A stretch of 31,523 bases of DNA. Source: Saccoglossus kowalevskii. Its lineage: Eukaryota > Hemichordata > Enteropneusta > Harrimaniidae. The notes under the pieces are model-generated. The model did not search any database. It saw nothing but the letters and a program-made list of their open reading frames with translations, and was not told where the DNA came from. Location of the stretch: positions 15,351 to 46,873 of the forward strand of contig NW_003123436.1 in the NCBI RefSeq assembly GCF_000003605.2, written 5' to 3'. Below, in pieces: positions 9,345-21,300 of this stretch. Positions within the stretch are counted from its first letter, which is position 1. Each line of letters starts with the position of its first letter. Position numbers and translations under genes: made by a program.

Positions 9345-12300
9345 CTGAAAATATGTGTACAGTATAAAGTCAGAAAGCAATACTGGTCATACCTTTATTT
9401 CTGTTAACTTGCACATGTCTCTTCACCATCAGATTTTAAAATACTGTAAAGGGGGTAATTATTCACTGGGTTTTAATTTAGCTTATTTCGCTGACTGGAA
9501 AAATGCGCTAAATTAAAACACAGTGAATATGTAAAATTTAGCTTAGAACACATTATCTAAATGACGAAACCGTGAATTTAAAACCCACTGAATATGCCTG
9601 AAATGGTAAATCAGTGAAATTTAAACCCAGTGAAAATTAGTCATTTTACAGTAATACAGTTGTATTCAATGTGCAGAGTGTGTATTACTCGTACTTGCAA
9701 ACTAACATATTGCATAAACCACTATAATTGTAACATAGCATATTATATTTGCTTAATTAGCAGTGTATGTGCTTACGTGAATTACAGAAGTGTTTCTACA
9801 GACAGAATATGTAAAGATTTAACACTTATCTGGGCAATTCAATGTAAAATACATAGGGCTGGCAGGATTAGGGTTATTATGATTCAGTACACAACAAATA
9901 TGACGTTTGGTTTATATGGTTTATATATTAGAAACTAGTATGTTATAAGTAAAATGTATGCAATAAGTATGCTATTTTGAAAACTTACAATTTAGTGTAC
10001 AGACTAGACTTTGCATGTTGGTTATTTCAGTGCAGATTTAGCCAACAAATAATCATGCGTATAACAGACTTTGTATTTATGGAAGCTGACCTTAGTTCGG
10101 CACTTGATGAACCTTTCAATTTGACATTGCGGAATAAGTCGGTAATTACTACTCACTGTGTATTTATGATTTTATCACATGTTATCGTAATGACGTTTAG
10201 GGTGAATCATCACGAACTGAAATACTACAGTTTAGTATATAGACTAGAAATTGCACGTTGGTTACGTTGGTGCAGTTTTATTAATCATACGTACATCAGA
10301 CTTTAACAGAATATAAGGAAGTTAACCTTAGGAAGACACTTTATGAACATTTGAATTGTGGAATAAGTCATTAATTACTGCTCACTGTGTATTTACGATT
10401 TTATCACAAGACCACAGAACATGTCATTCATAGTAATTATGTTTAGTGTTAATTATCACTAATTGATATTTCACAATAAATATGGTTAAATATCATCAGT
10501 CTGTGTGTGCTCGCACAACATGTGAAAAAAAAAATGTTGTGTGACATAAACGATGCTCGGAGTTGATGTGTGATAAAAAAGGTTATCTCCTTGTGTAACT
10601 TATATGTTGAGGTAGTGCTATCTTGGTGTTGTATCAACTCAACTTCAGTTAATGAATAATACTAGACCATGAAATCATTTGTATCAATCAGATCTATAAA
10701 CAATCGTTATCAGTTGATAACCTTTAGTAAACCCCCACAGTTGTGGTCCGCATTTTATAAAAAAGTTCACAACTACAGTGTTAATCATAAACATACTCCA
10801 ACTTTAATATACAATTATGTGTCGCTCAGGATGACAATTTTTTTAATGGAACCATTCATTGTGTGCGACATCACTAGCCCATGAAGTCATTTGTACCGTC
10901 GTTATCAGTTGATAACCTCTAGTAAACCCCCACAAAGTTAATAACTACAGTGTTAATCATGACAAATTTGTCAATGGAACCGTTCATTGCGTGCGACATT
11001 ACTCATATAAGAACACCAAAGAAAATAAAAACTAGAAAATAGTCCAAATTACTCTTTTGTTGCACATAAAGAAAATTCTGCATCCAATATCAATTCATTT
11101 ATTGAATAATTAGTGATAAGTGAAATGGTTTACGTAATTGGTACATGTATGAATCAGGGATGTGTTGATCATCTCATGAACTGCAATGAACTGATTTACG
11201 TACTTGAGTCAAAAGCTACGGAAAAAAACTTTCACGGTTATGACATTTATGTTTATAAAAACCAGAAACAACTCCTTTTTTAAGCAAAGTATTAGCCCAC
11301 AGTATAGTAAATCTTGCAACAAAAGACTTGCCAGACACACAAAATGAAAACTACATTCAATGATGGCTACTTGTGACTGTGAGGAGAGAAATACCAAACA
11401 ACTACACATCGTGCCCCATAATCCTTTCAGTTTGATCAAAGCGGCCATTTTGTCCATGTGAGACAAGGAAGTTGCATGATACAATTGGCTGAAAAAGCCT
11501 CATTTCCAAAAAATAATATTAGTGAACAATGAAAAACACATGTTTTCAGTAAAACTGTGCCACAATACATTCTAATACAAAACATGGTAGTTTTGAATAA
11601 ACAGATTTTATCAGCAAGACTCCAAAAAATAATCATAAAATGGCTGTAAAAAAGTTATTTGAAATGCAAAAGTCCAGTCCAGTAAAAGTAAAATTCAAAA
11701 TTCGTTTTTTTAAATGTGTTTAACCAGCAACAAATTACTTACCTAATCTTCATACAATTTTTAATATCACATGTACAACATACTCCAGTCTTTCAAATGC
11801 ATGGTATGATCCAACATCCCTTTGTAATTAATTAACAACTTACCGAACTGAATATTGACAATCCGTCATGTCCTCCTACGGCACACACTTGACCATCAAA
11901 TATTGCAACACCCGCTGCACTTCGCGACTTGTTCATATTAGCAACCATGTGCCATCTAGAAGGAGAAAAACAGAATATGTTTAACAAAAAGCACTATCTC
12001 GCCAAAGTTTGGGTGCATCATTTTGCATATTTTTCTAAAACTTTGTCATTAATTTTAGGCCAAGTCATAATTTATTAAAAAAGTCATAATACAGTCGTAA
12101 TAGTTATTACGAGGATACCGCAAAGTATGTAAGAAGACAGTGCAGCAGTAGTATCAACCAATGTGCAATAGTGTCGACCAATGTGTAATAACCTTATTAT
12201 TATCATACATCTTTTCCAGCTAAGAATACATCATGGGAATGCCATGTTTGTTTTTATTAGTAGAGGACGTTTACTTGCATAATCGTTCAATATTTAGAGT

Positions 12301-15300
12301 TTACATTTCCTAATATTGTAGAATAAAAATACCCAGTGCAATACTGCAAAATTATGACACGCTGTAACTTATAGCATAACGATGACAGATATATAATTTT
12401 TGAATTTTTTTGAGAAAAAAAATAACTGAATTTTCATTGATGTACCAGTACTGGGATGTGTGGGGGAATTGTGGGTAATCCTTACTTGTCATTTTCTGGA
12501 TCATAGACTTCCACTGAGTTTAAAGATGAGATACCATCATACCCACCACATGCATAGACTCTACCATCAACGGCAGCTGCACCTAGTGCACTGGAGAAAA
12601 CATGCAAGAAACATATGACATATTCAGCAACAATCAGAAGAAAAGATAAAAAAAAGACACCTGCAACAGACACAAACACTGTGAAGATAGCATATGGTTC
12701 ATTTTAGTGTTGGATTCAAATATGATTCATACTCCCATTGAAACACCAACCCACAAAAATGTTGATATATAGCAATTTCAGGCAATGTGAAGAAAAATTT
12801 TATGCAAGAAAAATAGGGATCAACCTAATATTTTTTTGAGCTGAAAGACTCGTGAAATTACCTAAAATGTTATTGAAATTAACTTTTTAAAACTTCGGGT
12901 ACCTAAACACGTATTTGTTTATAGTAAAATGACAAGAATTTGTACTGCTTTTTTTTTCTTTATTCAATATATGTAAAATGCATATTCATATCATAAAATA
13001 TCAAAAAACACCAACCAATCAATCTAAACATACCATGGTAGTACAGATTGAAAGTGCAAACCTTAAATGTCTATAATTTATGTTTACCTTCGTTTACTGT
13101 TCATTGAAGCCACTTCCCACCACTCTTTAACAACAGGGTCGTATACCTCCACCGTACTGAGTCTTGACTGTCCATCATATCCACCAATAGCATACAATTG
13201 ACCACTCAATACAGTCACACCCACACGACTACGCAGTGTACTCATTGGTTTAGCTGGCACCCAATTGTTACATATTGAATCATATACTTCTACTGTGCTT
13301 AAAGATTCACCTAGTAAACAAAGTAAAGCACATGTTAGGTAAAACAAGGGATAGACCAGTTGAAATCAAGGGGTGGTAAAAATTGTTCCTTTTCCTGTCC
13401 AAGATCTCACATTTTCCTACCCTAATTCTAGTTCCCCTGTTCAAAGCATGCATGCAATGAAGCTACTTTTATTATCATCTATGAACTTACAATGTGATTG
13501 CTTGCAAGAAGTTCAGAAAAAAAAAATTTTTAAATTATAATAAAGTAAACATTTTCTAGCAAAATTAGAAGTGAAAAAAAATGCCAAAAAAGTTTCTGGA
13601 GAGTATAGTTTAATTGAGATCTGAAAGCTTTTTTAATATGGGTAAATATTTTACCCCACATAACAGTACAGGGTCCATAGCACCAAGAGCCAAATGATTT
13701 CCAAGTTTTCCAGACGTTTTTCCCAACTTTCTTGAATTTTTCCACATTTTGACCCTTAATTCAGGCCAACATCATCACCAAAGCTCATCTAATTCTGAGG
13801 ATATGGTAGTTCCCTGGAGAAAACAGGCCTTTCTAAAATAAATTAATAACTATGAAGAAATTTAAAGACTTTTCAAAGATTTTTTTTCATTTTTCCTGTA
13901 ATATATATAGACAACACAAAGACTTTCCAGACCTCAAAAAATCCAAAGAATTTTCCCAACTCTATTGACCCTGCAGTAGTGTAACAGTGTTATTTCTTTT
14001 CTGTAGACTAGACAAGCGGCAGTCAGTGCAACAAAGAGATTATTGAAACCATATACGACACGCACCTGAATTGGTTAAACCACCTACAGCATAAATCATT
14101 CCTGTAATATCATTACAACATCTAGGTCTGGTTCTTGCACTCTGTAATTGTGCTCTTCTTTCTGGCATTAAATGATAATCTTTGGCTTCATCAACTAGGT
14201 CTCTGGTTTAAAAAAAAATAATATAACAGTGAGTAATATAATAATAATAATTCTTGGCTAAGGGTTAAAGCCATGATACATAGGTCATATGGTCTACAAA
14301 GTAAAATGTCCGCTTGGTCCTCCTGTATGCAGCAGAAACCTGGAGAACCAACAAGAAAATTGAGAACAGGCACAGAGGTTTTGAAAGCTGCTGTCTCTGC
14401 TGAATTCTGAAAGTACACTGGTCACAGCATATTACAAACAAAGAAATCAGTAGATGCACAGGTATCAAAAGTATCATTCATAGAGTAAAACAAAGATGCT
14501 GACGATGGCTGGGCCACGTGATGAAACCAGACACCAACACACTGCACTCAGATGGGCACCACATGTAAAAAGTAGAAGATGCAGACCGTTGGACACCTGG
14601 TGGAAGACAGTGGAAGAGGAAATGGGATAAATGGGAAAAACCTGAGATTCGTTGGCTTGCTCAGAATCGTGAAGACTGAAGGATTATATTGGCGCCTTAA
14701 GAGAGGATTAAGCTTACATAGGTAAATTTGTTTTGACAACAAACATTGATCCGTGTATCATGCCATGTTTCGTGTTGACAGACTGTTGTCAAGATATTGC
14801 CAATTGTTGATTGAAATAGAGAAATGCTCTTTTCTTTCAACAAGTTGCAAGTTGTTAATTGCACTCTGTCCACTTGTAACATTGCATGACACACAGGATA
14901 AACATCTGTTGTCAACAAAAGTTAGCTTGTTAAACTTTGAATCACAAGCATCAAGAATAACGGTAGTAACAAAAAATGTAGTTATGGACACATTCCTTAA
15001 CAAATGTGGACTTTTTAAAAGCTTTACAAACTCTTGATATTTTGGTTGGTGAAAGGTCCATCAAAAAATGATAATGAGCAAATAAAAAATTCAAGTCACC
15101 CCAAACTTGTTTCTATGGTTATAATGGCATTACGACCAATGTGCACCATGCTAATGTGTTAAATATGTGAGCCCAATGCTCTAATTACGGAAAAATGCAT
15201 CAAGTACTGCAATAAAACTAGGAATTCACCAACCTGCATTGGTGACATGTCTTTACTAGCTCCTCAGTTGATATTCTGTCTGTTAATATTTGTGGCCTAA

Positions 15301-18300
15301 TAAGTGGTAATCGAACTTTGGCAAGTAACTCAGGCATGTACTGTTGCCGATTTGCAATATCACGTTTTACCCATGCAACAAGTGCTTCAAATACCTGTAA
15401 ATAACCAGATAATTTATTAGTAATGTCGAACCTGTGTTACTGAAAACATAACCATACAATGATTACCTTTGAGCAGAGCTGATGCAACTTATTTGTATAT
15501 ATACAATGTACCTGTACAATAAAAGAAACATCGGTCTGACCAAATAATACTCAGTATAAAGACTAAAAGGATGAACAATAATTGCAGGTTTAGTGTTTTA
15601 CGGTAGTTTCTACACAGACATTTTAAATTTATTCAAGGCAAACAACCTTAATTTTATTTAATCTCCAGTTTTGAATATCTATTGACAAAATTACCATTTA
15701 ACAAAGAAATTCAGTGATATTTTCTCTCACAAAATAAACAATCCTGCATATTCATTTATTTGTTGCAACTCATTTGTATCAGAGGCTCACTGTTTGAAAA
15801 AATACATGTAAATAGGAGCTGCATAAGTTACAAACTAAATAGGGCATTACATAACAAATTAAACACAAAAAAAAAATTGGATCAAATTTCTAAATTAAGA
15901 AATAATACAAAAAAGAATATTGGGTCAAATGTGAAATACTAGAATTAAAGAGAAAAATTATATAGCATCTTAGCCAGCCAAGGTTTGTTTATTCAGCCAT
16001 CGCTTCACCACTATACCTTGGCAGATACTATATAGCAAAGGTATATTTAAGTGCGCCCTCTATGGCAACACTAGAGATATTTTCTTCAATGCATTGTCCA
16101 AAATGCCTCTGATGCAGACAAAATTGTACAGTTGAAGCTTTTCTTTACAGCACAAATAAAAGTTGATATGCTACTAGTGTTTTTTATTCATGTTGCTCAT
16201 TTATCGTATCTGTTTATTAGAGTCATGGGACCCTAAAACACAGTCTACACGATAAACTGTTTTTTTCGATAATTTCAGGCCAAATGCTTTCTACATACGG
16301 ATAGGTTTTGGCCATTTTTCTGGAAAAAAGAATATCCTGCTAACCTAACCTTTTAACCACCAGTTCCCTCATTTCATCACAAATTCACAAAATTGTCCTG
16401 TTTATAGTCTGCACTTTCTTTCAGAAAATTCAAAAATAGTCGTATTTTGTTTGTAAGAACTGAGAATTTACTCAAATTTTGTTTGTTGGCTCCAAAATAT
16501 GGGTTCATTTCAATAAATATTGAAGAATACAAGAAAAAAGTGGAGACAAATTTGAGCAAGAAAGTCTGGTGGTGAAAAGGTTAACATTTCATCAAATGGA
16601 AAGGTTATAAGAACTTGTGGTGAAATATCATGCAATGTACATGTTCTAGTTACCAATTATTTGTCACATTATTTACCTACAGCTCAAATAACCCAGAGTC
16701 AGTAACTTCAGTACATACCTGATCCTCTCCTTTCACATTTAAATCATCACACGATAAAATTTCAAATATTTCTTCTTTTGATAAATTTAAAAACTCGTCG
16801 GATTTTGATACATCTATAAATCGTTTATGAAGGTAGCTATTGGCAGCTTCTTGTAAATTCGAACACATCATAGTATCAGCAAATGTACGAATTCCTAGAC
16901 AATTACACGGGTTTAACCTGTAAAAAATATGAAAAAGAACAAAATCAACACAAGGCGAAGTTGACAACATGTTACAGAAAAACTGGATTAAAATGTTAAC
17001 ACATGCAGAAAAAAGGCTGGGCTACGCAAATAAAACTCTCTAAATACACTGTACAGTACCGTCTGGGTGTAACTTAAATTCCAGCCTGGCTGTTTTGCCT
17101 TTTCATAAAAACTTATAATTTTTAAAGCCAGCTTCATCATGTACTTACTTTACTCCGCACAATTTAGATATGTGGCAGTTTTGAAAGCAAGCAAAGTTTT
17201 CGCTTTAGGCTAGCTAATTAAGTGACGCTTGGACCATATACAGGGTAAGTCTGATTAGACCTGGCTCTAAAGAAATGAATGACCTGTCAAGCTACTAAAT
17301 GTAACTACAGTGTGTACTATAACCTGGAGCATTCAATCTTAGTGACAATGTAATGCAACATACCGGTAATCATGATAACCCATACAACCTTTAAGCATTC
17401 AAACAACAAATCACAGTCTGTTCTGTGAATGTTTTTATATAAAGGAATATTCCCAGCACTCAGAGAAAAGTAGAGGGTTTTAATGTTGATATCATTATTC
17501 AAAATGGCCACCGAGGATTGGCATTTCTTTCAGTGTCACAGGTGACAGGTTTTACTGTATTCGCCTTGGTGTTCTGTTCAGACAGGTTTCACTTTATCAG
17601 TTTGTTGGTGTTCAGTTTAGTCAGGTTTTACTGTGTTAGTCTCTTTGGTGTTCAGTTTAGAAAGGTTTAATTGTGTTAGTTTCTTTGGTGTTCAGTTTAG
17701 ACAGGTTTTACTGTATCAGTCTATTTGGTGTTCAGTTTAGTCAGGTTTTACTATATCAGTCTCTTTGATGTTCAGTTTAGACAGGTTTTACTATATCAGT
17801 CTCTTTGGTGTTCAGTTTAGTCAGGTTTTACTGTATCAGTTTGTTGGTGTTCAGTTTAGTCAGGTTTTACTGTGTTAGTCTCTTTGGTGTTCAGTTTAGA
17901 CAGGTTTTACTGTATCAGTCTCTTTGGTGTTCAGTTTAGACAGGTTTTACTGTATCAGTCTCTTTGGTGTTCAGTTTCGACAGGTTTTACTGTATCAGTC
18001 TCTTTGGTGTTCAGTTTAGACAGGTTTTACTGTATCAGTCTCTTTGGTGTTCAGTTTAGACAGGTTTTACTGTATCAGTTTGTTGGTGTTCAGTTTAGAC
18101 AGGTTTTACTGTATCAGTCTCTTTGGTGTTCAGTTTAGTCAGGTTTTACTGTGTTAGTCTATTTGGTGTTCAGTTTAGACAGGTTTTACTGTATCAGTTT
18201 GTTGGTGTTCAGTTTAGACAGGTTTTACTGTATCAGTCTCTTTGGGATTCAGTTTAGTCAGGTTTTACTGTATCAGTCTCTTTGGTGTTCAGTTTAGGCA

Positions 18301-21300
18301 GGTTTTACTGTATCAGTTTGTTGGTGTTCAGTTTAGACAGGTTTTACTGTATCAGTTTGTTGGTGTTCAGTTTAGACAGGTTTTACTGTATCAGTTTGTT
18401 GGTGTTCAGTTTAGACAGGTTTTACTGTATCAGTCTCTTTGGTGTTTAGTTTAGACAGGTTTTACTGTATCAGTCTCTTTGGTGTTCAGTTTAGTCAGGT
18501 TTTACTGTATCAGTCTCTTTGGTGTTCAGTTTAGTCAGGTTTTACTGTATCAGTCTCTTTGGTGTTCAGTTTAGACAGGTTTTACTGTATCAGTGTTGGG
18601 ATTCAGTTTAGTCAGGTTTTACTGTATCAGTCATTTTGGTGTTCAGCTTAGACAGGTTTTACTGTATCAGTTTGTTAGTGTTCAGTTTAGACAGGTTTTA
18701 CTGTATCAGTCTTTATTGTTCAGTTTAGACAGTTTTACTGTATCAGTTTGTTGGTGTTCAGTTTAGACAGTTTTACTGTATCAGTTTGTTGGTGTTCAGT
18801 TTAGACAGGTTTTACTGTATCAGTTTGTTGGAATTCAGTTTAGACAGGTTTTACTGTATCAGTCTCTTTGGTGTTCAGTTTAGACATGTTTTACTGTATC
18901 AGTCTCTTTGGTGTTCAGTTTAGGCAGGTTTTACTGTATCACTTTGTTGGTGTTCAGTTTAGACACGTTTTACTCTATCAGTTTGTTGGTGTTCAGTTTA
19001 GACAGGTTTCACTGTGTTTATAATCTCTTTTGGTGTTTTGTCAACAGCTGTTGGTGTACAACAATACAATATACGTTACCTTTCTTTAAGAAATTCACAG
19101 CAGGCTTCCTTTATGGCTTGTAACTGTAGAAAACTAGCACCAACTAATATTGATTGCACGTTGTTTACATCTAACTCAACACGACCGTTATACGCATAAT
19201 TAACAAAGGATTCTAAAACACTGTAAGAAAAGAGAAGAGTGGGGATGAGTACCATATGATGAACACTTATTTGAAACCTTACTGGCTTGACAAGCAATGT
19301 GTAGAACTAAAAATTGTGAATTAAAATGCCTCTGATACAGAAAAAATAATTTATTTTGGGAATAATTTTTTGTGATAACCACATTATCGGTTGAGAAATG
19401 TTCTCGTGGATTTCACAATTCAAACACTATATTTGACTTTTAAAAGTTTTAGATGACTTTGGACAAAATGGGTACTTCTTATTGGCTGAATTTTTATCAA
19501 AATATTGCACAAATTTGAAAAAATAAAGTTGCAGGTTTTATTTTGTGAAAGGTGGAAAAACCATAAGAGTAATTTTTTCTATTGGGCAGAAAATGCATTT
19601 GTTTATTTTTAGTATGCATGGCAGTACAAAATGGGGAAGCCCACTATTTTTTTTTGCTTTCATGTCAAAATGTAAAAATAACAGAAGAAAAAAAGCATGT
19701 CACACCATTTTTTTGAACATTTAAGGACCAAAAACATTTTTTAAGTCTTAGAAGCACTGTCAGAACAATTTACTTTAATACTGAATGACGATCAGTGAAA
19801 CATATTGTGGTATGCTTCTGAATAAATGTACAGAAGAAATAATTTGTCAGCTTGCAAAATACTGAAAAAAAGTCGTTTTTTCTTCTCAATTTTGCATACC
19901 GGAAAAGTAGAATGAGGAAATAGATTGATTCAGAGCATGTTTTGTTGACACAAATCAACCTTTAATGCATGTACTCAAAATTATTCAATAAATATCTCGT
20001 TGTTGTGGTATTACATAACCTTAATTAACAACAACAAAATTGAAACTGCAGCAGGACATCATTTTTCAATTTTCTCTAGGTCGATTGAGAAGCAGCACCT
20101 TTTTATTTGGGTCTATTAGACTGCATGCGAAGGTCATGGGGTCAACTGATGTCACCTCCCAAAATAAAAATGCATGATTTATTTCTGTTTGGACATTTAT
20201 TTTTAAATAAAGAAAATTACAAACATGGTGAAGTAGCTTTTACGGTAATATTGATAAAATAATCTAGTAGTTTTAGATGCTATAATCTTTTATTATACAT
20301 GTTTATATATTTGAAGACCTGCATTTCAACAGTTGAGTTGCACATACGTAAGGCAGAATTTGCTACATCGAAAAAACCCATCAACAAACAAGCTGCTCTC
20401 TGATTGGTCTGACTGTTAGATGTTAGTGTTGGACAGCCAATCAGACACAATCTTTGAATAGAGTAAGCATGCGTGAAAAAAGGGTCATCAGATGGCATGC
20501 AGTCACCTTGCAAATTTAAAACAGATGATTTATCTCTGTATGTACTTATCAATAGTTCACTAGTCACCGAATATTAAACATTAAGAACAATTCCGAAACT
20601 ACACGTGGATCGACATGAAACTACTGCCCAGTAGAAACAATTAAACTCTAATTAACTGAAATATTATATAATAAAGTTATTGTTATTAATTAATATAATG
20701 AATGACCTTTATTTGTATTGTCTTATAAAATTTAAAATTTTAATGCTGTATTTTAGAGGCAAGTTTTGGAAAAATATTACATGTAAATCTATCCCACATG
20801 CAATATCAATTTATATATTTAAAAAAAAAGAATTTAAGAATAAATTTGTTAATTTAAGAATTTTAGATTTTGTTTATTTCTGTACATGTGCTGCATTCAG
20901 AATATGCAATTCATGATACATTGAATTCCCACAATACAGTTGTGTATTTTGTTGTTGTAAATCTCATAAATTACGACTTTGTTTGTTTAAACACCAAAAT
21001 CAACTTTTGTCAATTTTCTAATTTTTTTTCTACAATTTTGATCGAAACCTGTTGCCAACTGGAATCTATGTCCATTTGGTTTAAAATTAACAAAGACGTG
21101 ATAGAAAAATACATGAAAAATGTGCGAAATCTTGTACAAAAAAATTGGCAGGAAAAATTCTGGTGTCCAATGAGTTAAAATAGTTTTGTTATTGCCTTAT
21201 ATGTAAATGTATTGAACATTAAATATGAAAAATATATGAAAATGATTATTAAGGTTTTATTTTGTGAATGGTGAGAAAGTTTGATATCATAATAATGCTC

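Larger units (their letters stand above)
9345..11843 (-). other. KLHL18 intron 9
   Basis: GT..AG intron, phase 0. Apart from the MITE and the two duplications listed, 11004-11843 is AT-rich with nothing recognised. Confidence 0.85.

Noticed and set aside
9630-10306. Two plus-strand frames of about 100 codons
   Set aside because: They overlap the tandem duplication in intron 9, have no known domain, and contain AT-driven residue composition.
14753-15037. Plus-strand frame of 94 codons in KLHL18 intron 5
   Set aside because: It lies in the imperfect inverted repeat at 14730-14927 and mirrors a frame on the other strand; repeat-derived.
17872-18454. Open frames encoding a repeated peptide across the minisatellite
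   Set aside because: They come only from the mix of 39- and 40-bp units lacking stops in some frames. The peptide changes frame with each unit length and has no start, domain or splice support.
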